Origin: Apteryx mantelli
Lineage: Eukaryota > Chordata > Aves > Apterygiformes > Apterygidae
NCBI RefSeq assembly: GCF_036417845.1
Contig: NC_089990.1
Location: 2,616,001-2,680,000 of the forward strand
Direction of reading: 5' to 3'
DNA length: 64,000 nt
Notes under the pieces: generated by a model
What the model saw: the letters and a program-made list of their open reading frames with translations, nothing else
The model's database searches: none
Told to the model about the DNA's origin: nothing
Part shown: in pieces, positions 14,801-26,488 of the stretch
Numbering within the stretch: position 1 is the first letter of the stretch
Layout: each line of letters opens with the position of its first letter
Made by a program: the position numbers and the translations under genes

Positions 14801-16909
14801 TATTGCTCCAAGTTTAACTAGGGACATTCATTTGTTAGACCATCCGAGGGAAAACAGAATTGATACCTGTGCAGTAGAGAGGGATGTTACTAAAGAGAGA
14901 GTGGAAAAAAAAATTACAATAAAAGAATATCTCCTCTGAGTTCAGGATTTTAAGAATACTGACAAATTATGAATTTTTGTTCCCAGGCCAGTCTGAAATC
15001 TATTTTGTAGCTTCCACTTAAGTATCAAGACTCAGAGGCCATGGACAGAGGGTTGTAAGAAATATTTCCCCACTAGTAACTAGATGTGTTTCTGCCTTTA
15101 GTAACACAATGGATACACTCGAGCTGATTACAGCCAGGACAGTGCAAAAGCGGGATCTGGGGATTTGGGTGGTTCTGTGGTGGGGTTCATAAAACAACTG
15201 CTTAAACTGTGAGAAGAGATGCTTCTGCCGGAGAAGAGATGTCCCCATTCGGCAAACCGCCCAGGCACAGAGGTGGGTGTCAGCCCAAAGGTTTCACACC
15301 CCTCTTCTGCTCCCGGTCTCGTGCAGAACAACCTGTCCCCGAGCCTCTGACTTTCTTTGCAGTACTCACAGCAACATCTACTGGCAGCATGATTTGATTG
15401 CCTCCCTCATGACACACTGATCCGGCACGGGCTAATGTCTTCTAGAAATAACTCTCCTCTTCTAATATTTATTCGTAGAGGATTTTCTGCTTTAACATTC
15501 ACAAATGAATTCACGGAGTATATTTCTCTGAAGAGTGAAAACTGATTATTGAAATTAATTTCCTAGTAGTAGGGGGAATTTTAGTGCTTCTGAAGTGCAG
15601 AGAAGGAGAGAGCTGCCTGGAGCCAAACCCCAGGCACTTGCATCCTCCTTGCGCCCCCTCGTCTCTCCTCTGGTCACGGTTCCGCTGTGACAAAAATCTA
15701 GGGCTTCGCCACCCTTTTACTGGCATCTGATGGGAGCAAACAGCAAAAAAAACCCTGGAGTTAGCCCAATTTGGCAATAGCTGTGGAAGCAAGGATGGAA
15801 TTTTCAACCTATTAAAAAGAAAAAAGTGACTCCTAATTTTTGGAGAAAGACTTGTAATCCCAAATTTCTCAAAGATGGGAAGATATTAGATGAGCGCTAT
15901 AAATAAACTGAGGTTTTGGTTCCTACAGATGGCAAAAATCAACAAATACGGAGAAAACTGGGAAAAAAATTCAAGCCAATTTAAACTGATGGCAGTCCTT
16001 TTTTTGTGTTCATGATCTAAAATATAAAATATGCTTTGAAGCATCACAATAATGTCTTAGGCCACACACAAGAATAAATTTATTATTTGATTTTAAGTAT
16101 ATTCAGAATAAAAATAACACCAAGTGTAATTTGTTGATGGAAAGTCTTTTTGAACAAAATTTTTTGGAAGATTTCTAGAAATTGAAATTTTGGGAGATGG
16201 CTGTCAATGTGAACAGTTTGAGGAAAATGAAGATATAATTCATTAAATCTCTTATCTTGAATTAAAAGAAATATACATTTTAAATTGAAAATTTGGCCTT
16301 GCTCTAGTGCCAGGGTATGTTAGATAGAAGAGGGCAACTGCAGGTGAGCAAAGTGGAATTACAATTCTTAGTATTGATGCAAATTTCCTCTTCAATTTTG
16401 CATGAAAGCATGCGCATCTGGATGTTTTACCAAACAGATATTGCAAATTGAAAAAACCCTCAAGTAACTTAGTTCCTACGCGGTGTTCAAGAGGCTTTTA
16501 AAAAGCTGCATTTACAATAAATTATTCTGTTCAGGGAGTCTCCTTTTTTTTCATGTCACAACAAATGATGTAGAAAGGATTAAAAATTCAGGATTTGAAT
16601 TGGAACGCACCAATTTTCATGGGGGTCTCTGACAGAAACCAGAAACTGTTAAGCTGCAGTAATCTATTTTTCCTTTAAAAAAAATCCTATAGGGTGATTC
16701 AATTGTGGTGGAATCGCTTGCTTGTCTAAAAGTCAAGAAAAGATTTTATAATCTCCAAAAAAATGTTTTCTCAGTGACATTTCTTCAACTGAAAGACTTC
16801 ATAAGCGAAGAACAGCTCATGCTGCCAGCTCAGTTACAAATTCTTCGCACTTTTAAGTCAGCACCGTTTAGCACATTTCACTAAAAGGCTCCTTTTCTCA
16901 GGAATTGCG

Positions 16910-17600
16910 TTTCGAGCGCCCGCTTGCAGTCAGGTTAACATGTTAAACAACCTGCTGCGGACACGGCGCAGGCCTGCTGCGGCCATCGCAGGAGCAGGAA
17001 AGCCGGAGGCCACCTTCTTCCTCCGCGCGGAGAAAGGCAGCATAAATGCCTAATTTCAGAGTACGAACAGAGCCTTGACGCACCGGGGTTTCGGAGCGCG
17101 TCGCCAGCACGGCCCCAAGCGTTTCTGGCTCAGCGAAGGGGCTGCGTGCAGCCCCCGTCGCTAATATTGGGGGAGAAAATGTTGATCCGACGCTCACAGC
17201 TCTAAAACGTGACTAAGAATATTTCCCAGACCTTACAAATGAAGAAACACAACGGCTGTGCGGCTGTTTTCGCTGCTATTTTCTTTACAGTCGTGAGGGG
17301 AGCCCCGTGCTTACTTACAGGATCGTGGTGAGAGAGACGGACTTTCGAGCAGGCCGTTAACCTCGGCGGAAAGAAACGGTGAAAAGCGGCGGCTGGTGCA
17401 GAGACGAGCTCGGCGTCGGCAGCGAGCGAAAGCCGCTTTCGGATGAGGAGCAAGGACTCGTTTTGAAGGCCCCTTCGGCAGCACAGCTAACGCCCGGCTC
17501 GGGATCCCCCCTCGGCTCCCCGCAAGCGCGTCGTCGCCATGCCGCTCCTCACGGCTGCGGCCGCACCAGGTAAACGAGGCCGCGCCGCTCCTTTCCCTTG
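16910..17600 (+). promoter_or_regulatory. Orphan CpG-rich island
   Basis: Within AT-rich flanks this stretch is dense in CG dinucleotides (for example ttcgagcgcccgc near 16912, gagcgcgtcgcc near 17095, and 17340-17590). It looks like an unmethylated promoter island. On the plus strand, cgtcgccATGc at 17539 has a good Kozak context and is followed after 31 bases by the donor CACCAG|GTAAAC. No downstream exon was recognised. Confidence 0.5.
17539..17569 (+). CDS. Hypothetical 5' coding exon (10 codons)
   Basis: The short reading frame MPLLTAAAAP plus one base runs directly into a CAG|GTAAAC donor. It lies in a CpG island with gcc before the ATG. I do not recognise the peptide and cannot find its continuation in the window. 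It may be chance. Confidence 0.15.
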
Positions 17601-19920
17601 AAAGGTGTTTTTTTTTCCTTTTTTTTTTTAAGTTCCAGCCGAACGCGAACTGCTCCTATTTTCAAGGGGAGGCAGTTCAGTTTCTCACAGGAGTTAACGA
17701 CAGGGGAATATTTCTAGGCATTAGCCGCCGGTGGGTTTAAAAAAAAACGTATGTTGAAAGGCACAGATTCATGGGGTGCAGCAATTTCCCTCCCGTTAGG
17801 AAATTCCCTTTTATACTACTCGAGCTTCTTTTCAGTCAAAAAAAATAAGAAAAGCTGAAGCGTGTCTTAAACACAAAAAGCTTTTACAATACAGCTGGTT
17901 TAATACCCCTGAGAAAGGAAGTGCTGGCGAGACAGTATAAAACAGCCTCAAAAATCTAAAGCCTCAGACACACTGGCAGCATTTTGCAAGGGAAGTAACT
18001 TTTCTTCCAAATACGGTTTTAAATTATTCCCTTAGGAGACGAAAGGCCTCACCAGCGACGCGTCTGCCTGTCGTCGGGGCCGCCATCCCGGGGAGACTTT
18101 GAGGTTTCTGTAGGGGGTGATTTATAAAGCAGGACCAGAGCGGCGCACATGGCACCGGAGCGTCGACGGGAGCCGCCTCGCTCGTTAGACCTGAGAGTGA
18201 TTTTTGTAATTGGGCGTCAGATTCGGAGCAAAACCCGCCTGGCGCTCGCTGCCGGCTCTGACCCCGCTGGGGAAACCAAGGTGGCCGCAATGAAGCCCGA
18301 AGGTTTCGATACCAGGCAGGTCCCCAGGCAAATATCCGTACGAACAGCCTTTAAAATGCAAACTGAATGCAAAACACATGGTCTTTTTCCACTCGTAGAG
18401 CGAGGTTTTTATCTTTTATCGTTACGCGTTGTTTAAAAAGCTAAAAGTGGGAAATGAAGTGTAAGCAGTTTTCGGCGCATCGCGCTGCGTTTTTGCGATG
18501 CTGCTGTCATTGCCAGGCTGCATTAGGCAGTGCTTCTGCAGCGATCTCCGTTCTTGCAATGCATATTCAATACAGAGCAGTATTTGTATTTGAACTTAAC
18601 TCGAGACTAAAAAAAAAAATCACATTTTTAATGACATCTCATCATAAATATTATTTGAACAAGCTGTCCGTGCTTCTCTCCAATGATATTGCTGGTGCCC
18701 CAGGTAGCGTGGCAGGTAGGAACTCACGGCAGAGCTCTGCATCCTCTCCGCAGATCTGCGCCTGCCTTCCTCCGCGTCCCCTCCCAATGATGTCTAGACA
18801 GAAAGAAAAGCAAAACCAGCATAATCTAATCTGCAATGCAAAACATTAAAGTGTCTTAAGCATAGCTGTAGTCTTTGCATGACATTATGACAGCACAGAG
18901 CTAAGGTTTCTGAGTAGCCTAATTTTAACTTAACATATTTTGCTTTCTCTTAATTTTCCCCTTAAATGTGAACTTCCTGAATTTATGATGCTCATTTTGG
19001 GAAATAATTAAAATAGCCTTCTCGTGTATATACTCTGAATCATTAAAACAGGTCCTCCACCTTAGCTTCATCATGACTGGGAATATTCATAAAGCTAGCA
19101 TATTCCAAATGAAGTCCTAACCTTCAATCAGAAGAGAAAGGAAACTTTCGTATTCTGTCAAATGTTCATCCCCACATTACAGTATTAGTAACTTAATTCC
19201 ATAATTATGTTGCCATACAATAACCAGTCTCCATTTAAGGCCAGTATTTAATGACGGCAACCAAGCATCAGAGAAACCTGATGAATGCACCTCTGTCTCA
19301 TAAACAGCTGAAGTGATCATCAGAAAGATCTGCTCCAAGATGCAAAGTTTCTCATCTTTTTTTTTTTTCTGTTTCTTTAACTTGTAACCTGTCGTCGTTA
19401 TGTAAATCGGGGATATTCTCTTGTTAACGCTGGCGCTTTCCTGTATGGAAGAAATAGCAGATGGCCTATCCCACTCTGTCCAGTGCTCAGGATTTCCCCC
19501 CTGGTGATCATTTTGCCCCTCGGATGCCTGTCCCACAGGCAGTTTAGACTTCATGGCAGAGCTGTGAACAGATCAGGGATCTTTGCACCACCAAAAGAGC
19601 ATGGTGCCTGTGGTTCCCTCCCCCATTTCCCAAGGCAGGAAGAGGAGGAGCAGCCTGGGAGCAGAGGGGAGATTTTCATAATTCTACAAACATAAGGACA
19701 CAAAGATTCATTTTGTCCCACTTTTATATCATGTCAGGCATTCCTGTTTGAAGTTCTCAGGGACTTTTACTTGGACTCAGGCATTTAGCCTACAGGGTTT
19801 TCAAATACGTGTCCCAGGAAGAGCAAAAAGAGAAAGGTGGCACCAGCATCTGAGCCTTAGGGTAGCAGATGACGTACGCTCCTGGCAGTGATTTGTGCAA
19901 AACGCTGCAGAGAAAGATGA
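17601..19920. other. Noncoding stretch with a small CpG pocket at 18040-18300
   Basis: The pocket (cgacgcgtctgcctgtcgtcg near 18057, ggagcgtcgacgggagccg near 18157) resembles a second, smaller island. The 95-codon plus and 88-codon minus frames that overlap it look like composition effects. The rest is AT-rich with nothing recognised. Confidence 0.4.
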
Positions 19921-20110
19921 AGCCCAGCCAGGTCAACTCCTCCAATGTTTGACTGCCCCACAATCATACAGCACATTATTCCAAGGCTTAATTTGTTTAA
20001 TTTCAGCTTCTAGCCACTTGATCTTGCTTTGCCTCTCTCAGAAAATCCAAATCACCTCCACTTGACTCACACCATTAGATGTTTTTCCCCTGTGCAATTA
20101 ACTTCTGTAA
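19921..20110 (-). mobile_element. Old CR1-like LINE fragment
   Basis: The plus strand contains ctcctccaatgtttgactgc and later aatttcagcttctagccact and gatcttgctttgcctctctc. This order is typical of reversed CR1 3' regions in birds and reptiles. It is highly diverged, so the exact ends are uncertain. Confidence 0.5.
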
Positions 20111-22470
20111 TTGCCATGTCCAGGGCTGACAGCAAATATCCTGGAGCCCCACTGGCTGCTGCCACCAGCAGAGATCTGCAGGTCCACAGCATGCACATGA
20201 GCAGGGAATAGCCACAGTGATGCCTAAAGGAGGCTGAGGAGAGCCAAAATTGCCCTGGGCACCAAAGTGACTAACTAGAATTCATCTCAGTTTTTTCAAG
20301 CTTTGGAAACTTCACTGCTTTTAAGGCCCAAATATATCTGCACTCCCTCTTCTGTTTTCAAGGGAAACATCATAAAATTACAGCCCCTGGTACCCAGTCT
20401 ATCTGTCCCATCGGCAATGAATTGCTCTGGGGGAGCAGGTGTCCACTGCATTAGGCTCTAGAGGCTCGAAGGAAGTTGTGCTGAATGGAAACCCTCGCAA
20501 ATATGCCCTGGCTGAAACCATCTGTGATAACACAGATTTCTTCCTGTACCTTATGGATAATCATTTGCCGAGCAGTTCAACCAGTTCTCTGGTGAGATTT
20601 GTCTATTTGTAATAGATGCTGCCCAGCAACCCATAACTAGAGTTCAGCCAGATCTTTTCTAAGGCCAGTGCTATCTCTATAGAAAGGTCACATGTTCTGT
20701 GTAATACTGAAGTTATATAAAATGTTTTTGAATATGAGTTATTCTGCAGATGGATTTACCACCTCCCCCCCGTCACCCCCCTCCTCTTTAAACCGACCTG
20801 TGCACAATTCAGGGCAGTTTTAACAGATGTAACACCAACATAGCATAATTGCATATCTGGGTGAGAAGCAGGATCAGGGCTTGCGGTAGTACTTTTCTAT
20901 TTACATCATCCACTCAGTGACTGATAGTGAGTAAAGACCTGAGGACATAGAAGGAAATATTGGAAAATGGAAATTAATAAGCAATATTTGCAAAACCACA
21001 GGTAACTCTTGTAGCAATTTCTTTTTTTATGTTTGTTTAGCCGAGGAGAGGTAGCCTTAAAGTCCTGGAACAACACCTGCCAAATGGAGATGGGATCAGC
21101 CCACTCACGGCATTGCACAGCCGCTGAACAGAAAGACAGCCCCGGCCCATGCTAAGCAGGTTCGATCATCCACTTGATTTCCACTTCGGGAAAGTCCCTC
21201 TGAGGAGACTGGACAAATAGGAGAGGCAATGAAAACAAAAGAAAGGTCATTTCTTCATAAAGTTTTATTGACAAAACCCAACTGTTACTCCCATCTTCAT
21301 CCAATCAAGCAGACAGAACTGAAATGAAATGTGGTGCTTCGTGTTAGCCAAACCTCATTTTGCTGTCAGGGAACAGCTTTAGGATTGCAAACACAATTAC
21401 AGCAAGGGGACAACGCGATGCTGTTCGGCAAGCAAAACCAGAAACCACCCTCCTCTGTTGGCTAGAGACCAGGAGGGACAGCACAGCAAATGCAATGGGG
21501 TATGTGAGCCAACTCCAGGCTGTTACGGGGCCAAAATCCCCTCTCGCCTCTCCCTCCACCCCCGGCTGTAAGGCAGGAGGGTGCAGAGGCTCTGCTTTGG
21601 TGTGGCAGATTTGGGGAACTGACAGCAGCAGCCCCAAATGCCCGGCCCATCGCTCACTGGCACCTGCTCCACGTGCAGCCCTGCCTTCTGGGCACCCCTT
21701 GCTCAGGGGACGTGTCTTGGTTCGGAGGGGAAGCACCAGAGCTCACTCCGATGCATTAATACCAAAGCACGGCAGCAGACTCAAGGGGAAGGCAGTACCG
21801 GGGCTGTAATAGTAAATAGTTCATCATTAAGCAAAGAGGAAGAGCAAAGACAGTCACTGTCCCAAGAGCACCGGAGGATCTGTGTTGCACAGCGTGCTGA
21901 CTGCAGCAGGATGGGGATTTAGCCATGCACAGACACAGCCAGCGCTACCAAAGCTGCTTGGCAGACAAAGATTTACCAAGTTAAAGGCCCTATCCTGCCA
22001 AGGTTTCTCCATAGGTTTAACTATGCATGAGAGTAGACTTTTTATGAGATGGTTTCTGCCTGAGCGGGGTGTGACGGACACCAGAGTAAGCAGGAAACGT
22101 GCTCTTTCTCACCAGCTGTGGGCTAAAGATTTAGCCTGTGCATATTGCACAGGGAATAAAAATGACAGTACTCTTTGGGACGCCAGGTCAAAATTCAGTA
22201 GTTGCAAAATGACACAATTAAGGTTGTCTGCAGAGGTTTATTTCGCTCCCCTTGTATGTGTGTGCATTATCATTCCATCTTTAATTACATGATTTCATTT
22301 AATTTTTAGCACCAAACTCAATCTTGGGCCTCATTCAGTGTCCATGTAGACCATCCACACTTCATAAGCAGCTACTCAACGTTTTGTTTTCTTCACTTAA
22401 CGTGTGGTCTCATTCCTTCCTTACTGCATGCTATTCAAAGCATGCTCAGATGATAATGTCATTAATTTCC
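20111..22470. other. Noncoding stretch
   Basis: No coding exon recognised. Overlapping frames on both strands near 21.34-21.92 kb coincide with a GC-rich patch and show no domain. The minus-strand poly(A) signal at 21264 is noted separately. A C-rich run lies near 20764-20785. Confidence 0.45.
21264..21269 (-). terminator. Candidate distal poly(A) signal, minus strand
   Basis: The minus strand reads AATAAA, followed by T/GT-rich TTTCTTTTGTTTTC about 25 bases downstream, a textbook arrangement. No coding exon is recognised immediately upstream, so its transcript is unknown. Confidence 0.3.
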
Positions 22471-22479
22471 CCATAGACT

Positions 22480-22660
22480 TTTCTAAAGTACTCATCACTA
22501 TATCGAGTGCTTCACAAGCGCTGGAGTAATTTATCTGAATACCTCTGTGAAATGGAGTGTGTATTTCTCCCTTATGCTGATGAGGAATAAAGGCGCAGTG
22601 AGATTAAGCAAAAGGACTGACCAAATGTGAGCGCCCGATTTTCAAAGTCTAGACCTTGCC
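22480..22660 (-). repeat. Candidate ancient MIR/L2-type interspersed repeat
   Basis: The phrase order is cttatgctgatgaggaataa, then aggcgcagtgagattaagca, then aaggactgaccaa. It parallels the MIR/L2 core 'gatgaggaaactgaggcacagagagattaag…acttgcccaaggtca'. Divergence is high and the call rests on my memory of the consensus. Confidence 0.35.
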
Positions 22661-22754
22661 TTTTCCAGGGTTTTTGCCACTGTTTAGCACTTTACAGGGT
22701 CAAAGCACAGTTCACAGTAACTTCAGCTTGCAGTTGTGAGTGCTGAGCACTTCA

Positions 22755-22820
22755 GCAAGTCCCCGACCCCGGCCTGGATGATCTCCAGAGGTCCCTTCCA
22801 ACCCCAGCTATTCTGTGAGG
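22755..22820 (+). mobile_element. CR1 LINE 3'-end fragment
   Basis: The stretch ggcctggatgatctccagag followed by gtcccttccaaccccagcta and ttctgtgag is a near-consensus CR1 3' terminus in sense orientation, including the start of the 8-base attctgtg terminal repeat. Confidence 0.85.
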
Positions 22821-23703
22821 TCTCTGTGACATTTCCAACCGCTCCTCTCTGCTCCTCAGACCCCTTCCAGCCCCAGCTGCTGGCCCAGGCATCTCCACTG
22901 CCCCTTGAGCCTTCCCACCTCTCTCCTTGCCCCTGTGTTTTCCCACTAATACTGTGCCTGCCCATAGAAAATACCACCAAAATGCTTTTATACAGAAGCA
23001 AGCGTCTCTCCCAGCATTTTGAAACAATTAAAAAATTTTGTCTCAAATTTTCAACCCGAAATGAATATTTGGCTCATTTTGACTCATAAATATTTTGTCC
23101 CAGATGGTTTTTGGTATAATTTAACATATCTTATATGTAAAAATAACCCCATTTGTGTCTTCTATATCATTTGGTACATATATAGGATTCAGCTGTGTCC
23201 GTCTTGTTCACAGATTTGGTTATGTTCTTCTCTTGCTGTGATCTTTATGCAATAGTGTGCTCCACTGCACCCATTTCGTCCTGGCCGGAGCCTTTTCTAC
23301 AACAGATGTGTGTCTGGTTGTCCCATGGCCACTGCTTTTTGGTAAAGTTGCTGTATCTCATTTTTCTTCTTGTTTATTATTAATATCTGCTAAAATACCC
23401 TTTTGTCTGAAAAACAAAGAGTTCTGGGAAGTAAAAAAGAAACATGATGGATGTGGATCCCTTTGCTCAGTGCACAACAGAAATGTGCTCGGACCCTACA
23501 GAGGAGGGAACTCAGTTAAGAGCAAGCTCTTTATCATGGGTTACAGAGGACTAGCATGCACAGATGTATTCAGGTACACCGTACAAAGAAACGCACAAAC
23601 TCTTCTAAAGCTTATTTTTAGACAACTCTGCAATCACAGCTGGATGGCTATTTCGTGCAACTGAGACAAGATGGCAACGTCCAAAACCAGGAATCAAATT
23701 AGT

Positions 23704-23709
23704 TTTATT
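23704..23709 (-). terminator. Candidate distal poly(A) signal, minus strand
   Basis: The minus strand reads AATAAA, followed within about 15-30 bases by GT-rich CCTGGTTTTGGACGTTG. It could be an alternative end of the syntaxin transcript or the end of an unrecognised noncoding transcript. Confidence 0.3.
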
Positions 23710-24335
23710 TTATATGACCTTTTGGCATTAACAGTCAAAACACGATTGCTACAACAAAAGATATAAGAGGTCAGCGGTTCTGCACAACCACAAGGGCAGA
23801 TGCAACTGTAGGATGGAGGCATGAGGAAGGAAGCTCCGAGCAGGGCGACTGTTTCTCCAAAACAGCCAGAGACTGTCTGCGGGCTCCAGCCAGCAGAAAC
23901 GAGCTCTGGAAAGCGCATCGCCTCCAGGCCACTCTGCCACCACCAGGAAAGGGAAGCAAGTGCTGAATTGTCACAAGTGACCCCTTGGCCACGAAGCTTT
24001 TCAGTACTGCACCTGAAATGGGAGGCCATCACCTCTTCCTGCAACCCAAGAACCCAAGAAAGCTCACCTGAAGAAGCCAGGAGCAAAAATCACGTCTCTG
24101 AGGCCCAGAGCGTGCATATTGCGTCAGCCGCAAACGGAGGTACTCCCCTTCGTGTGACTGTGCAGCCAAAATCTCCTCGCTCTTATCGGCGCTGAGCCCA
24201 GGCCAGCTGGGCTCCGGCCAGACGTTTATCTCGCCTCGATGCCAGGAAACCCAGGGAACGCCAGCTGATTGAACCAGCAGAGCGTGTAAAGCCATGCATC
24301 ACCGGCACACAGGTAGCTCTGCCCAAACGCCGCCC

Positions 24336-24353
24336 GGCCCCGGCCCCGGCCCC
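24336..24353. repeat. GGCCCC hexamer x 3
   Basis: Three perfect tandem copies of ggcccc lie in a GC-rich patch. The minus strand is G-rich (GGGGCC). Confidence 0.9.
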
Positions 24354-25059
24354 GCAGAGACATCGGTCGGGGAGCTGCGGTGCCCTGCCGTGCCACCGCT
24401 GTGCTGCCCCCCAAAACCCCAAACGACGAGCATAAGGTGACTATGACCAGCTTGATGCTTTGTCAGCAATCTCTTCGGAAAGGAAAAGCCACCACCTGGT
24501 GTCAAACCACCCGGTCAACTGGAAAGTCTGCTCTGGGCTGACTGACCTTACTGGAAGGGTGGATGAACAACTTTTAACAACAAAAAGTACTTGCATGTGG
24601 CAGAGGGACAGAGCAGACATACTAAGTGGCAGATGACGTCCAAACTGAGCTGCCCAGCGGGTTTTGCAGGAACGGAAGTCGCAGAAGGGCCCTTGGGGCA
24701 CCGAGCGGTGCCTGCTGAGGGCACCAGCCATCCTCTCCCGTCCTTCCCCCATGCCCAGCACAGCCAGGGACACTGAATCTGTACGTTGGGAACTGGGCAG
24801 GAGCAGAGACTGCTCGACCTGGCTGTCGCAGCACAAGGAGGTGCCAGTTCTCTCAGAGGACAGACCTTCCTGGCGCTGGGGGTTTTTTAGATCAGCGTTA
24901 AATATCCCTATAGTGAAAAGAGGTACACTCACCTGCGTGAAAATTAAATTTTCTAGGTTCCTAAAAACATAACCCAACAGGCACACTAAGAACTCAGTTT
25001 TTCTTCTTTAACTTTGAGCTAACTGCTTCCAAAGAAATAATTCACCCATCCAGAGTCAA

Positions 25060-26488
25060 AAGGTTATTAAAAAATTGTTTTATTAGGGCTAAGACAAAAG
25101 ACAAAAATAAAGCTCATGATGGACAAGATAGGCAGGACATAACACACAAAACTGCCCAACACATAAATAGACCTTCTAAATGTTCCTGAGAAACTTAACA
25201 AGGCCCCTGTTTTGCTGCTCTCTCTAATTTGAGAGTCTTTAGGAAATTCCGATTGTATTATGGTATGGTGACTATAGAAAACAGTCATAAGGAGTTTCAA
25301 GTATGTATGTAGTTTTAGCAGATTTGACAATGTACAAGTTGAAGTAAGAGTCCCATAATTCTGTTATCTCCTTGAAAACTACATTGACTGTGTAAAACTC
25401 CCTCCTGCTATTAGAGCATTAGGTTCGCATGCCTAGGAAAATGGCTATAGATTAGTCCTCAAAAAACAGCTTGGAGAATTTTTGCTGTTAGGCTCAAAGT
25501 CACCTTTGCAGCGTGCCAGATCAATGGGCGCATAGCATTTGCATTTGAACTCCGACACTCGGCCACTCACTTGGTCAGAACTAAGTGTCCGCTTGCAAAA
25601 TTGCTGGGAACAATAATAAGTTGGTTAATGAGTCTCAAAAAAGAAACAGGCTTTGCTAAAAGAATGAGCCTGACGAGTTCTGTGAGGGCTACTCCCTTTG
25701 GCTGCAAAAACAAATCGGAAAGGATTAAAAACACTGCATTTAATCCTGTCATCTAAAAAATGCACAGAGCAGAAAGGCAAGCCCAGTACTCTAACAGGAG
25801 TCAGGCAGCAACGCTTGCGTAAACGCGAGCACAGGGCCCCATCCCACAAACTTCCAGCCCTGGGGACAGCGAAATCCAGACCGGAAACCTAACCACGAAT
25901 CCTAAAAGCTAAACACTTGTTTACAAACCAACAGCAATGAAAATGCTACATTAACCCATGTAAAAAAATATCCAGGAAGTAGAAACTGGGCAAAGTGCAG
26001 AGAACAAAGGTTCAGACCTGCTGGAGGAGCCTGTGCACCGCCGTAGGGATCGACTGCGCTGGCAGGCTTCCTCGCACGCTTTGCAGCAACACAGAACGCA
26101 CCAAGCACTTCGGCAAGCTTTAAAAAACAACACAAAAATGCCTAACTATTAAAGTTTTGGAAGCTACGTTTCATAATCTCAAAGTGCTTTTCTGCCGGCT
26201 GCTGCAGCGCTCTCGGGGACGTCCTGCAGCTGAGAGCGTGGTCCCAGCGCTGCCGTGCAAGGCAGCAGGCTCCACAGCCCGGTGGCACCTCTCGATTGCC
26301 ATCCTGGCATGGGCGTGCAACGCAAATCAGCGAGAGCTGCCCTAAAATCCACCCGGCACAGAAGAGTCCCGCCTGGGGGTACCCACAGGGCCAATACCCG
26401 CGTCCGTTGACCCGGACATCCAGCTGGAGCTGTGCGCCACATAAGGTGGCCGTGTCCGTCCCGCAGCCGGGGCTGTGCTCAGCCAGGC
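25060..26488 (-). other. Probable 3' UTR of the syntaxin gene
   Basis: The first minus-strand AATAAA after the stop codon is at 25079-25084, giving a 1.4 kb UTR. The proximal part is GC-rich and continuous in composition with the coding exon; the distal part is AT-rich. No other gene is seen in the interval. Confidence 0.4.
25079..25084 (-). terminator. Candidate poly(A) signal, minus strand
   Basis: The minus strand reads AATAAA in a T-rich context, followed by a moderately GT-rich element (CTTTTGACTCTGGATGGGTG). It is the nearest signal to the syntaxin stop codon. Confidence 0.4.

Larger units (their letters stand above)
4701..16900. other. Noncoding stretch with small simple repeats only
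   Basis: No recognisable coding exon was found on either strand. Two overlapping frames near 9.84-10.67 kb look like composition effects of a GC-richer patch. Notable items are a C-run at 8823-8833, a 20-base minisatellite near 10.55 kb and a 26-base duplication near 11.83 kb, listed separately. Confidence 0.55.
22821..25059. other. Noncoding stretch, possibly transcribed from the minus strand
   Basis: No coding exon is recognised. The GC-rich part near 23.8-24.9 kb produces many overlapping frames on both strands without any domain. It holds the poly(A) signal at 23704 and a small GGCCCC repeat at 24336. Confidence 0.4.

Noticed and set aside
21158-21172. T-loop-like 'aggttcgatcatcc'
   Set aside because: The rest of a tRNA fold is absent on either side.
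21344-24986. Several frames of 100-180 codons on both strands
   Set aside because: They overlap each other on opposite strands, contain no recognisable motif, and part of the area is CR1-derived.
1-25000. Exons of TENT5D or TBX22, which flank BRWD3 in human
   Set aside because: No stretch encodes the conserved TENT5 catalytic core or a T-box; the neighbour must lie further left or be absent.
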